64,000 nt of DNA, taken from Enterovibrio sp. JCM 19048 (GTDB lineage: Bacteria; Pseudomonadota; Gammaproteobacteria; Enterobacterales; Vibrionaceae). The translations under genes were made by a program, and so were the position numbers. Position 1 is the stretch's first letter, and each line of letters opens with the position of its first letter. The stretch is taken from positions 1 through 64,000 of the forward strand of contig BAXE01000027.1 in NCBI GenBank assembly GCA_001310415.1. Direction: 5' to 3'. Below are positions 37,864-47,399 of this stretch, piece after piece. The notes beneath the pieces were generated by a model. That model was not told the DNA's origin. It did not search any database and worked only from the letters and a program-made list of their open reading frames with translations.

Positions 37864-39755
37864 ATGACAGAGCAAGTTTATAACGCGGGATCCATTGAAG
37901 TACTCAATGGTCTTGAGCCGGTGCGTCGTCGCCCGGGCATGTATACAGACACCACCCGTCCAAATCACCTCGGTCAGGAAGTTATCGACAACAGTGTCGA
38001 CGAGGCATTGGCGGGTCATGCACGCAAAGTGGAAGTCATCCTTCACGCGGATCAGTCGCTGGAAGTTATTGATGACGGCCGCGGTATGCCGGTGGATATC
38101 CACCGGAAGAGGGGGTTTCGGGGGTCGAACTGATCCTGTGTAAACTTCACGCCGGTGGTAAATTCTCCAATAAAAACTACCAGTTCAGTGGTGGTTTGCA
38201 CGGCGTGGGTATTTCAGTCGTAAATGCCCTCTCTAACCGTGTTGAAGTCTCGGTAAAACGTGATGGACAGGTGTATGAAATTGCCTTTGAACACGGTGAA
38301 AAAGTACAGGAGCTGACCGTTACCGGTACCTGTGGCCGACGCGCTAAAGGCACACGTGTGCACTTCTGGCCTGATGCCAAATACTTTGATTCGCCAAAAT
38401 TCTCTGTCTCCCGTCTGAAGAATATCCTCAAGGCCAAAGCGGTACTGTGCCCAGGGCTTGAGATTGTCTTTACCGACAAAATCAACAACGAAACCATCAC
38501 CTGGTGTTACGAAAGCGGCCTGAAAGACTACCTGGCTGAAGGTGTAAAAGGTTACGAGTTGCTGCCGGAAGAGCCGTTTGTCGGCGAATTTAAAGCGCCA
38601 CAAGAAGCGGCAGACTGGGCGGTGATCTGGCTGCCAGAAGGCGGTGAACTGGTTGCAGAAAGCTACGTTAACTTGATCCCGACCGCGCAGGGCGGTACCC
38701 ATGTCAACGGTCTGCGTCAGGGGCTTTTGGATGCGATGCGTGAGTTTTGTGAATTCCGCAATCTCCTTCCGCGTGGCGTGAAGCTGACCGCTGATGATAT
38801 TTGGGATCGCTGCGCCTACGTGCTTTCGGTGAAAATGCAGGATCCACAATTTGCCGGACAGACCAAAGAGCGTCTGTCGTCGCGCCAATGTGCGGCTTTT
38901 GTTTCCGGCGTGGTCAAAGATGCGTTCAGCCTTTGGCTGAATGAACGTCCGCAACTGGCGGAGCAACTGGCAGAAGTCTGTATTGCCAACGCTCACCGCC
39001 GTATGCGCGCGGCCAAAAAAGTAGTGCGTAAGAAAGTGGCTTCCGGCCCAGCACTGCCAGGCAAGTTGACTGACTGTTCTATGCAGGATCTAGCGCGTAC
39101 TGAACTCTTCCTGGTGGAAGGTGACTCTGCGGGCGGTTCTGCCAAGCAGGCGCGTGACCGTGAATTCCAGGCCATCATGCCGCTGCGCGGTAAGATCCTG
39201 AACACTTGGGAAGTCTCCGCCGATCAGGTACTGGCATCGCAGGAAGTGCACGATATTTCTGTTGCCCTCGGTATCGACCCGGACAGCGACGATCTCAGCG
39301 GCCTGCGTTACGGCAAGGTATGTATCCTCGCCGATGCGGACTCGGACGGTCTGCACATCGCAACCCTGCTGTGCGCCCTGTTTGTGAAACATTTCCGTGC
39401 ACTGGTGAAAGCCGGTCACGTCTATGTGGCGATGCCGCCTCTGTACCGTATCGACTGTGGCAAGGAAGTGTTTTACGCCCTGGATGACGAAGAGAAGAAA
39501 GGCGTCCTTGAGCGCCTGAGCCAGAAACGCGCGAAGATCGACGTGCAGCGCTTTAAGGGTCTGGGTGAGATGAACCCGCTACAGCTGCGTGAAACCACCA
39601 TGGATCCGAACACCCGCCGTCTGGTACAGCTCACCATCGATGATCATGAAGAAACCGATCGCATGATGGATATGCTCCTTGGCAAGAAACGCGCTGAAGA
39701 CCGCCGCCACTGGTTGCAGGAAAAAGGCGACATGGCCGAGCTGACCGAAGTTTAA
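37864..39755 (+). CDS. parE: DNA topoisomerase IV subunit B ParE (frameshift)
   Basis: The ATPase subunit of topoisomerase IV, which unlinks daughter chromosomes. The GHKL ATP site is EVIDNSVDEALAGHA and VIDDGRGMPVDIH. The transducer follows. The TOPRIM domain has LFLVEGDSAGGSAKQ and ILADADSDGLHI, with the metal-binding acids. A C is missing at ~38105 (IHPEEGVSGVE). Corrected length is 630 residues, identical to E. coli. It is immediately upstream of parC. Confidence 0.98.
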
Positions 39756-39783
39756 GCAAGAATTTTAAGATCGGACGTTTTCA

Positions 39784-42063
39784 ATGACTGATATCACTTA
39801 TGACGGTGTCGAACAGCTTCCGCTGAGGAAGTTTACCGAGGATGCATACCTCAACTACTCGATGTACGTCATCATGGACCGTGCGCTGCCATTTATCGGC
39901 GACGGCCTAAAACCGGTACAGCGCCGCATTGTGTACGCAATGTCTGAACTGGGCCTGTCGGCGACAGCCAAATACAAAAAATCTGCCGTACCGTGGGTGA
40001 CGTGCTGGGTAAATACCACCCGCACGGCGACTCGGCGTGTTACGAAGCCATGGTCTTGATGGCGCAGCCTTTCTCTTACCGCTACCCGTTGGTGGACGGT
40101 CAGGGGAACTGGGGTGCACCGGACGATCCGAAATCCTTCGCAGCGATGCGTTATACCGAATCGCGCCTGTCGCGCTTCTCGGAAGTGCTGCTGGCAGAGT
40201 TGGGTCAGGGCACCGTTGACTGGCAGCCTAACTTTGACGGCACCATGAAGGAGCCTAAAGCGCTGCCTGCGCGCCTGCCACACATCCTGCTGAACGGCGT
40301 CACCGGTATCGCAGTGGGTATGGCGACAGACATTCCGCCGCATAACGCCCGTGAAATGGCCAACGCGCTGGTGGCACTCATCGATGAGCCGAAGATGGAT
40401 CTGGATGGCGTGCTTGGGCACGTGAAAGGTCCGGATTATCCAACTGAAGCTGAAATCATTACCCCGCAGGTAGAGCTGAAAAAGCTGTACCGTGAAGGCC
40501 GTGGCTCGGTCAAGATGCGTGCTGTCTGGCACAAAGATAACGGTGATATCGTGATCACGGCGCTGCCGCATCAGGTGTCTGGTGCGAAACTGCTGGAGCA
40601 GATTGCCAACCAGATGCGCGCGAAGAAGTTGCCGATGGTGGACGATCTGCGTGATGAATCGGATCACGAGAACCCGACCCGCATCGTGATCGTACCGCGC
40701 TCAAACCGCGTGGATTGCGATCAGCTGATGAACCACCTGTTTGCGTCTACAGATCTGGAAAAGAGCTACCGCGTAAACCTGAACATGATTGGCCTTGATG
40801 GCCGTCCTCAGGTGAAAGGTCTGGTGCAAATTCTGTCTGAGTGGCTGGAGTTCCGCCGCGAGACGGTGCGTCGCCGTCTGCAATACCGCCTGGATAAAGT
40901 GCTGGCCCGCCTGCACATTCTGGAAGGTCTGTTGGCCGCGTATCTCAACATTGATGAAGTGATTGAGATCATTCGCACCGAAGACGAGCCGAAGAAAGAG
41001 CTGATGAGCCGTTTTGGCTCAGCGAGAAACAGGCCGAAGCGATCCTTGAAATCAAACTGCGCCAGTTGGCGAAGCTGGAAGAGATCAAGATCCGCGGTGA
41101 GCAGGATGAGTTGAGCAAAGAGCGTGATCAGCTGGAAAAACTGCTGGGCTCTGAGCGCCGCATGAACACCCTGCTGAAAAAAGAGATCCTGCAGATGCCG
41201 AGAAGTATGGCGACGATCGCCGTTCACCACTGGTTGAGCGCGCGGAAGCGAAAGCCATGACTGAGCGTGATCTGATCCCAAGTGAACCGATCACCGTCGT
41301 GCTGTCTGAAAAAGGTTGGATTCGCCATGCCAAAGGCCATGATGTGGATCCAACGACCCTGAGTTACAAATCTGGCGATGGTTACCTTGCTGCCGCCCGC
41401 GGTAAGAGCAGCCAGCCTGCGGTGTTTATCGGTACCGATGGCCGCAGCTATGCGCTGGAATCCCACTCATTGCCATCTGCGCGCAGCCAGGGTGAGCCTA
41501 TCACCGGCCGCCTGAATATCACAGCAGGCACTTCTGTGCGCCATGTGATGATGGGAGAGAATGAAAATCTGGTGCTGATGCATCGGATGCCGGTTACGGT
41601 TTCGTGTGTAAGCAAGACGATTTGCTGTCGAAAAACCGCAGTGGTAAAGCTTTGCTGAGTCTGCCACAGCTGCCGAGGTTATGCCGCCACAGCGCGTGTT
41701 TGACATCGAAAGCGATGACATCGTGGCGATCACTAACGAAGGCCGTATGCTGGTCTTCCCGGTTAAAGAGCTGCCGCAATTGGGCAAAGGTAAGGGTAAT
41801 AAGATTATCAATATCCCGTCAGCCCGCGCTAAAGCCCGTGAAGAGCTGCTGGCGCAGTTGCTGGTGGTGCCACAGGCGCAACACTCACCCTGCATGCCGG
41901 CAAGCGCAAGCTGTCCCTGAAGCCAACGGATATCGATAACTTCCGTGGCGAGCGTGGCCGCCGTGGCGCCATGCTGCCGCGAGGCTTGCAACGTGTGACT
42001 GCGTTTGAGATTGCGACGCCTGGCAGCGCAACAGATTCACCGGATACCCCGGTAGAAGAATGA
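39784..42063 (+). CDS. parC: DNA topoisomerase IV subunit A ParC (six frameshifts)
   Basis: The DNA-cleaving subunit. The catalytic tyrosine is in AAMRYTES. The quinolone-determining stretch [15 protein letters not shown] has the Ser and Glu typical of susceptible strains. Six single-base losses break the frame at ~39986 (SARTVGD), ~41017 (FGLSEKQAE), ~41191 (EILADAEKYG), ~41581 (LMASDAGYG), ~41670 (LPQAAEVMP) and ~41877 (PQAATLTLH). Most are GGC to GC or CC to C. Restored length is ~761 residues, near the E. coli 752. This is the densest cluster of breaks in the window. It follows parE by 28 bases. Confidence 0.97.
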
Positions 42064-42142
42064 TACCCAGCCCTCTCCGGAGGGCTTTTTTCTGTCAGCT
42101 CAAGAATGTGTAAAGAAGGTTGATGATTTTTAGTAACGCTTG

Positions 42143-42407
42143 TATACCCAAACAACCTGAAGATGCAGGATTCAGCGAGATTGACTGGCGTTGTGATCGC
42201 GGCGTTCCTTTGTAGGTGTAGTCACCTCCATCAAAAAGGAACAACAATGAGCACGGCGTCAGTCAACTCGCCCGAAGGGAGGACATCAATGCGCCCACTC
42301 TTCGTTAAATTCCACGGAAATAGAACGACTATTCCTCGTAAAATTTGCCTCGAATTGAACGCATTAATGACCTCTGAATGCGAGCATCTTCAGGTCGTTT
42401 GGGTATA
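42143..42407. mobile_element. MITE-like element with 24-bp inverted ends
   Basis: Left end TATACCCAAACAACCTGAAG then ATGC (42143-42166). Its reverse complement, with one mismatch in 24, is at 42384-42407. Inside are a small hairpin (AGGTG/CACCT, 42214-42227), a ribosome site and a 58-codon ORF whose 3' end runs into the right arm. No transposase. TA-rich bases at both borders could be a target duplication (TA/TATA). It lies alone between parC and plsC. I suspect one copy of a dispersed vibrio repeat family, but a genome search is needed. Confidence 0.7.
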
Positions 42408-42423
42408 TACTAGTCGCAACTGA
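42247..42423 (+). CDS. Possible 58-residue protein inside the inverted-repeat element
   Basis: The ATG is preceded at ideal spacing by AAAAAGGA. A second ATG (MRPLFVKFHGNRTTIPRKIC) lies 15 codons further on, after GGGAGG. The product is basic with a hydrophobic end (CEHLQVVWVY) encoded by the right inverted repeat. I do not recognise it. Two good start contexts argue that it can be translated; location in a repeat element argues for caution. Confidence 0.4.
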   Translation: MSTASVNSPEGRTSMRPLFVKFHGNRTTIPRKICLELNALMTSECEHLQVVWVYTSRN

Positions 42424-42518
42424 TTTTAGCGCACATGTGTACGCTGTAAATTTTACCCGGCCGCTCCAGGCAGATAGCCATTATTTCGCAGCGGTTCGCC
42501 GGTTTTAGGAGATTTTGA

Positions 42519-43243
42519 ATGTACTTTATACTGCGACTGTTGGCTGTCGCGCTATTTGCGATTGTCATGCTCGTTTTCGGTTGTGGTTACTGCCTGTTCA
42601 GCCCGAGAAACCCAAAGCACGTTTACACTTTCGGCCGCCTGTTTGGCAAATTGTCCCGCCTGTTTGGTATCAAAGTCGACCTGCGCCAGTCTGCAGCATC
42701 CAAAGATGTCGGTACCTGCGTTTATATCGCCAACCACCAGAGCAACTGGGATTTGGTCACCGTCTCCAATGCTATCCGTCCGGGGGCAGTGACTGTGGGT
42801 AAAAAGAGCCTGGCCTACATCCCGATTTTTGGCACCTTGTACTGGCTGACCGGTAATATCCTGATTGACCGTAATAACCGCAGCAAAGCCATGGGCACCA
42901 TTGGTCAGGTGATTGATAAAATCAAAGAGCGCAATGTCTCTGTCTGGCTGTTCCCGGAGGCACCCGTTCACGTGGCCGCGGTTTGCTGCCGTTCAAAACC
43001 GGGGCATTCCACGCCGCAATTGGCGCCGGAGTACCGATTGTGCCTATCGTTTGTAGTTCTACCCGTCACTTGAGTGCATCCCGTGGTGACAATGGCCATA
43101 TCATCGTAGAAGTGATGGATCCGATTTCCACCGAAGGGTTGGGTAAAGATCAGGTTCGAGAGCTGGCGCAGCGTTGCCACGATGTGATGGCGGCGAAACT
43201 CGCTGAGCTTGACGCTGAAGTGGTCGAACTGAACAAAAAATAA
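42519..43243 (+). CDS. plsC: 1-acyl-sn-glycerol-3-phosphate acyltransferase PlsC (frameshift)
   Basis: Makes phosphatidic acid from lysophosphatidic acid at the inner membrane. A membrane helix is at residues ~3-25. Catalytic HX4D is NHQSNWD and the acceptor-binding block is FPEGTRSRGRG. A G is missing from GGG at ~42959, exactly inside that block (FPEG). PIVPIVCSSTRH follows. Corrected length is 241 residues. In E. coli plsC also follows parC. Confidence 0.97.
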
Positions 43244-43268
43244 TAAACTAGCGTCATAATGAAACCGG

Positions 43269-43294
43269 AAGGATACGCTGTAGCGTATCCTTTT
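43269..43294 (+). terminator. Terminator of plsC
   Basis: AAGGATACGC pairs with GCGTATCCTT, followed by TTGTGTTTT. Confidence 0.8.
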
Positions 43295-43337
43295 GTGTTT
43301 TCTGGAAACCTGTTTTTGTAGAAGAAGTAAGACAAGT

Positions 43338-43873
43338 ATGCTGAGAGATCAGGTTGTTCTAGTCACGGAGAAGGGTGAGCCCACCGGTCTGGCTGAAAAG
43401 ATGGCAGCGCACCAACAAGGTCTGCTGCATCTGGCATTTTCTGTGATGATCTACCGTGAAACTGAAAAGGGGCGTGAATACCTGCTCCAGCAACGTGCGT
43501 TGGGTAAGTACCACAGCGGCGGGCTCTGGACCAATACCTGCTGCTCGCACCCCATGCAGGGGGAATCTTTTGAAGCTGCGGCGGCGCGCCGCCTGAATGA
43601 AGAGCTGGGTATTGCTGCGCCACTCCAGTTCGAAATGGGCGATACATTTTGCTACCGTGCCGAGCTGGACAATAACCTGACCGAGCATGAGCTGGACCAG
43701 ATCATCGTGTGTAAGGTGGACGACGTTGCATGACACCGAACCCGGAAGAGGTCATGGGCTGGCGTTGGTGGCCTGAGCAGGAAATGTCATCAACCATGGC
43801 GCAATCGCCGGAATTGTTTACGGCCTGGTTTGGGATGGTGGTCAACCGTATTGAGCGCCAGCTTACGGCATAA
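43338..43873 (+). CDS. idi: Isopentenyl-diphosphate delta-isomerase type I (frameshift)
   Basis: A Nudix-fold enzyme interconverting IPP and DMAPP. The active-site Cys is in WTNTCCSHP, the Nudix-like block is ESFEAAAARRLNEELGI, and the second acid lies in EHELDQIIV. An A is missing at ~43730 (KVDDVA to MTPNPEEVMGWRWW). Corrected length is ~178 residues. It is non-essential alongside the MEP pathway, which makes both products. It stands alone between plsC and ridA with terminators either side. Confidence 0.94.
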
Positions 43874-43893
43874 AAAGCGTGATACGTAGGTAT

Positions 43894-43923
43894 AAAAAAA
43901 GCGACCATCAGGTCGCTTTTTTC
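43894..43923. terminator. Bidirectional terminator idi/ridA
   Basis: AAAAAAGCGACC pairs with GGTCGCTTTTTT across 4 bases, between converging genes. Confidence 0.92.
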
Positions 43924-43935
43924 GATGTGTAGCAA

Positions 43936-44325
43936 TCACTTGCGAACAGCAATGGCTTCAATCTCGATGCCAACATCTTTTGGCAGGCGGGCAACTTCCA
44001 CACAAGAGCGCGCTGGGTAGTGCTCTACATTGTGCTCGTCGAAGAACTTGCCATAAGCTTCGTTTACGGTACCGAAATCGTTCAGATCTTTTACGAATAC
44101 GGTCATTTTCACGATATCGCTGACAGTCAGGCCTGACGCTTCAACCACCGCTTTTACGTTTTCCAGAGACTGGCGCGCTTGCACGGCGATATCAGCAGAC
44201 ACTTCGCCCGTTACCGGGTTCACTGGGATCTGACCCGAAGTCAGTACCATGTTGCCCAGATCAACGCCCTGAATGTATGGGCCGATAGCTGCTGGAGCAT
44301 GTTCTGTGTGAAGCACTTTAGTCAT
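43936..44325 (-). CDS. ridA: Enamine/imine deaminase RidA
   Basis: A 129-residue trimeric YjgF-family enzyme that hydrolyses reactive 2-aminoacrylate made by threonine/serine dehydratases. Signatures are GPYIQGVDLGNMVLTSGQIP and the substrate-binding Arg in YPARSCVEVARLPKDVGIEI. It follows pyrBI but is separated from it by a terminator, so it probably has its own promoter. The same neighbourhood is seen in enterics and vibrios. Confidence 0.96.
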   Translation of the reverse strand: MTKVLHTEHAPAAIGPYIQGVDLGNMVLTSGQIPVNPVTGEVSADIAVQARQSLENVKAVVEASGLTVSDIVKMTVFVKDLNDFGTVNEAYGKFFDEHNVEHYPARSCVEVARLPKDVGIEIEAIAVRK

Positions 44326-44460
44326 TTACCTTTCCTTAATCTAAACAGTAGCGACAAAAGGGATGGCGCTTAGTCTGCACTGCGTCGGCGCCAGCGTAAA
44401 CCCAAGACGTCACATTTTACTCGTCTTTTGGTACTTTCCGCGCTTCATGGGCAAGAAAAA

Positions 44461-44478
44461 GCCGGCATCTCAGCCGGC
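44461..44478 (-). terminator. Terminator of pyrBI
   Basis: GCCGGC pairs with GCCGGC around 6 bases. On the minus strand a run of five T follows. Confidence 0.8.
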
Positions 44479-44504
44479 GCTTTGAAACACGTCGAAAGTG
44501 TTTA

Positions 44505-44972
44505 TCAGTGACTTTCAGTCATGATCTCTCGAGAGAAGACTTTCTCGCAGTATTTGCACTTGAGGTGCACATCGTCTGCCTTTTCAATCACGTTGAAGCT
44601 GCTCTCTACTGCTTTTTCATCGTGGGTGATGCAGTTGGTGTTAGGGCAACGGAATACGCCCTGAATGCTTTTTGGCAGCGTCAGCGGCAGTTTGGCAACC
44701 ACCTGGTAGTTTTCAATTTGGTTGACGGTTGCTTTGGGCGCGTAAAGTGCCAGTTGTTGCGCCTGCTCTTCAGTCACGAAGATGTTTTCGATTTTGATCA
44801 GATCCTTGGCACCCAGCGCAGAAGAAGGCAGGTTTAGGCCGACTGTCACACGCTCGTTGGTTTTATGCAGCTTGAACAGTTTCATTACCTTGAAACCGAC
44901 ATTGGCAGGGATGTGGTCGATAACGGTACCGTTTTTGATCGCTTCAACCTGAAGTTTGTGTTCTTTAACCAT
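44505..44972 (-). CDS. pyrI: Aspartate carbamoyltransferase regulatory chain PyrI
   Basis: An intact 155-residue allosteric subunit that binds CTP/ATP and holds the catalytic trimers together. The nucleotide-binding region includes [20 protein letters not shown]. The zinc site is four Cys in CPNTNC and CKYC near the C-terminus. It starts 15 bases after pyrB, with which it forms one operon. Confidence 0.97.
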   Translation of the reverse strand: MVKEHKLQVEAIKNGTVIDHIPANVGFKVMKLFKLHKTNERVTVGLNLPSSALGAKDLIKIENIFVTEEQAQQLALYAPKATVNQIENYQVVAKLPLTLPKSIQGVFRCPNTNCITHDEKAVESSFNVIEKADDVHLKCKYCEKVFSREIMTESH

Positions 44973-44987
44973 GATAATGCTCCTGCC

Positions 44988-45916
44988 TTAAATGCTGCCG
45001 TTGATAACCAGTGCCAGTAGTGCCTGACGCGCATAGACGCCGTTTTCGGCCTGCTGGAAGTAGTAGGCGTACGGGGTTTTATCGACGGCAACGGTGATTT
45101 CATCCACACGTGGCAGCGGGTGCAGCACTTTCAGGTTGTCGCGTGCTTCCGCCAGTTGCGGGGTATCCAGGATGAACGCTGATTTGATGTGTTGATATTC
45201 TGACTCGTCCAGACGCTCTTTCTGTACGCGGGTCATGTAAAGAATATCCAGCTCAGGGATCACTTCTTCAATGCTGCTGTGCAGACTGTAGTTGATGCCT
45301 TGTTGCTCCAGTTCTTCGAGGATGTAGTCCGGCATTGCCAGCGCATCCGGCGCGATAAAGTAGAAGCGGTTGTTGTTGAATTTTGACAGCGCCTGGGTCA
45401 GGGAGTGCACAGTACGGCCATATTTCAGGTCGCCGACCATGGCGATATTCAGGTTGTCCAGACGGCCCTGGGTTTCGAAGATGCTGAACAGGTCGAGCAG
45501 GGTCTGGATGGGTGTTGGTTAGCACCGTCACCGCCGTTAATCACAGGCACGCCTTTGGAGAATTCAGATGCCAGACGCGCAGCACCTTCTTTTGGGTGGC
45601 GCATCACAAAGGCATCGACGTAGGAAGAGATCACCTGCACCGAGTCAGACAAGGTTTCGCCCTTTTTACCTGAAGACGTGTTACCGCCATCCGGGAAGCC
45701 GATCACTGTGCCGCCAAGACGCTGCACTGCGGTTTCAAACGACAGTCGGGTGCGGGTAGATGCTTCAAAAAAGCAGCTCGCAACCACTTTGTTTTTCAGG
45801 ATAGTGGGGTTGGGTTCGGCTTTCAGCTTGCCGGCGGTGTCGACAATCAGTTCCAGTTCTTCGCGGGACAACTCCGGGATGGAGATAATGTGTTTGTTGT
45901 ACAGCGAGGTCGCCAT
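44988..45916 (-). CDS. pyrB: Aspartate carbamoyltransferase catalytic chain PyrB (frameshift)
   Basis: The first committed step of pyrimidine synthesis. The carbamoyl-phosphate site is [12 protein letters not shown] and [10 protein letters not shown] is the aspartate-domain junction. [11 protein letters not shown] and HPLPRVDEI are conserved. A C is missing at ~45511 in HPIQT. Corrected length is 309 residues. I chose the ATG at 45916 ([10 protein letters not shown]) after GGGAAGAG, not the upstream in-frame GTG/ATG. Expression is probably set by the leader attenuator listed below. Confidence 0.96.
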
Positions 45917-46002
45917 GTCTTCTCTTCCCTTAACAGATTCCCTGTGCAGTCGTGGTAACTCGCCCACGTTGCGACAGTGGTGAATGGTGAATTTCGGCCA
46001 AA

Positions 46003-46028
46003 AAAAGCCTCCCGATCAGGAGGCTTTT
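46003..46028 (-). promoter_or_regulatory. pyrBI attenuator hairpin
   Basis: On the minus strand AAAAGCCTCC pairs with GGAGGCTTTT and is followed by eight T, about 85 bases before pyrB. It overlaps the end of the leader peptide frame. In E. coli pyrBI, high UTP lets RNA polymerase outrun the ribosome and terminate here. The same layout is seen. Confidence 0.8.
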
Positions 46029-46114
46029 CTTCTAATTCCTTTAAAAACGAAAAATGGTGCCAATGCCGCGATTCGGCAGGTTTTAGCAGCAGATTGTGGC
46101 GCTAAATGTGGCAT
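46016..46114 (-). CDS. pyrBI leader peptide (PyrL-like)
   Basis: A 32-codon frame running from 46114 into the attenuator stem, ending FVFKGIRRKAS just inside it. The late segment is encoded by a U-rich stretch (CCATTTTTCGTTTTTAAAGG), as in E. coli pyrL, where UTP-dependent pausing occurs. The sequence is not similar to E. coli PyrL apart from a PFF-type patch and a basic end. Position, U tract and stem overlap are the evidence. Confidence 0.65.
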   Translation of the reverse strand: MPHLAPQSAAKTCRIAALAPFFVFKGIRRKAS

Positions 46115-46145
46115 TCCGGTTCGTTTTTTTGACAAATTGCGAAGG

Positions 46146-46173
46146 ATTATACGCCCATTTTTCAGGGGTGCAA
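46146..46173 (-). promoter_or_regulatory. Promoter of pyrL-pyrBI
   Basis: On the minus strand TTGCAC and a perfect TATAAT are 16 bases apart, ~30 bases before the leader peptide start. Confidence 0.75.
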
Positions 46174-46190
46174 CCCGGCAATTTGTGCGC

Positions 46191-47194
46191 TCAGTTGCCT
46201 AGCGTTGCTACCATCACCGCTTTAATGGTGTGCATGCGGTTTTCTGCTTCATCAAAAACGATGGAAAAATCAGACTCAAACACTTCTTCGGTCACTTCCA
46301 GACCTTTCATGCCGTATTTTTCTGCCACTTCCGCCCCGATGGTGGTTTCATCATTGTGGAAGGCCGGAAGACAATGCATGAATTTGACCTTTGGGTTACC
46401 GGTGGATTTCACCACATCCATATTGACCTGATAAGGCTTCATCATGGCAACACGCTCATCCCATGCATCTTTGGCTTCACCCATGGAAACCCACACGTCG
46501 GTATACAGAAAATCACAGCCTTGGACGCCTTCCTGAACATTCTCGGTCAGGGTGATTTGTGCACCGGTTTGGGCGGCAATGGCTTGGCATTGCTCAACCA
46601 GTGACGCTTCCGGCCAGAACTGCTTTGGCGCGACCAAGCGGATATCCATACCCATTTTGCTGCGCCGACCATCAGGGAATTGCCCATGTTGTTGCGCGCA
46701 TCCCCCAGGAATGCAAATGAGATGTCACTGAGCGCCTTGCCACCGCCATGCTCCTGCATAGTGAGGAAATCCGCCAGGATTTGGGTAGGGTGGAACTCGT
46801 CTGTCAGGCCATTCCAGACCGGTACCCCCGCATACTGACCCAGCTCTTCCACGATGGACTGGCCGAAACCGCGGTATTGGATACCGTCATACATGCGGCC
46901 GAGTACACGGGCAGTGTCTTTCATCGACTCTTTATGACCGATCTGTGAGCCGGAAGGGCCGATGTAAGAAACCTGCGCACCCTGATCAAATGCCGCCACT
47001 TCAAAGGCGCAGCGGGTACGGGTTGAGGCTTTCTCAAAGATCAGTGCAATGTTTTTCCCTTTCAGGCGTTGCTGCTCATAGCCGCCGTACTTGGCTTTTT
47101 TCAGGTCGGCAGAAAGCTCAAGCAGGTGCTGAATTTCCTGTGGGGTGAAATCGAGCAGTTTCAGAAAGTTCCGGTTACGCAGATTAAATGCCAT
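46191..47194 (-). CDS. argF: Ornithine carbamoyltransferase ArgF (frameshift)
   Basis: Forms citrulline from ornithine and carbamoyl phosphate, or runs in reverse in the arginine deiminase pathway. [15 protein letters not shown] is the carbamoyl-phosphate site, HPTQILADF and [10 protein letters not shown] are the ornithine-site loops. An A is missing at ~46656 (GAAKMGMD). Corrected length is 334 residues. It lies downstream of arcA, same strand, with a terminator and paired ARG boxes between. It could therefore serve biosynthesis, catabolism, or both. Confidence 0.95.
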
Positions 47195-47277
47195 GGTGAG
47201 GTCCCTTTCAACATCTTGATGTATCTCTTTATGGTATGTGGCTACCACTTTGATAGTAATCACGATATTGACCTATA

Positions 47278-47316
47278 TATGACTATTAATGCAACCCCTG
47301 TGAATAAATAATTATT
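47278..47316. promoter_or_regulatory. Paired ARG boxes (ArgR operator) before argF
   Basis: Two 18-bp sites are separated by exactly 3 bases, the hallmark spacing of ArgR operators. Box A (47278-47295) has core TGACTATTAATGCA. Box B (47299-47316) has core TGAATAAATAATTA. Compared with TGAATWWWWATTCA each has two mismatches. They lie ~85-120 bases upstream of argF. Confidence 0.6.
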
Positions 47317-47342
47317 ATTGGCGATTTGTCCGTCACAATAAA

Positions 47343-47368
47343 AAGGCCACCGCCGAAGCGGTAGCCTT
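47343..47368 (-). terminator. Terminator of arcA
   Basis: AAGGCCACCGC pairs with GCGGTAGCCTT across CGAA, with one unpaired position. Minus-strand T-rich sequence follows. Confidence 0.75.
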
Positions 47369-47399
47369 ATTGCTATGGCAGTTGTATAGGAGGGTGAAC

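Noticed and set aside
38214-38996. Leftward 260-codon open frame inside parE
   Set aside because: Shadow frame of a conserved essential gene with high GC third positions.
39855-40667. Leftward 270-codon open frame inside parC
   Set aside because: Shadow frame; the parC protein on the plus strand is unmistakable.
41185-41675. Several parC deletion sites fall in six-base palindromes (CTGCAG, ATGCAT, CAGCTG), and the tsaD site lies in a 16-bp palindrome
   Set aside because: Most other junctions (rpoD, folK, ygiF, argF, lptF and others) show no palindrome, so I cannot claim hairpin-driven loss; short runs of G or C explain more.
39784-42063. Frameshifts considered as programmed ribosomal frameshifting
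   Set aside because: The junctions share no slippery heptamer, stop-codon spacing or downstream structure. They occur in many unrelated housekeeping genes, and six in one gene would abolish expression.
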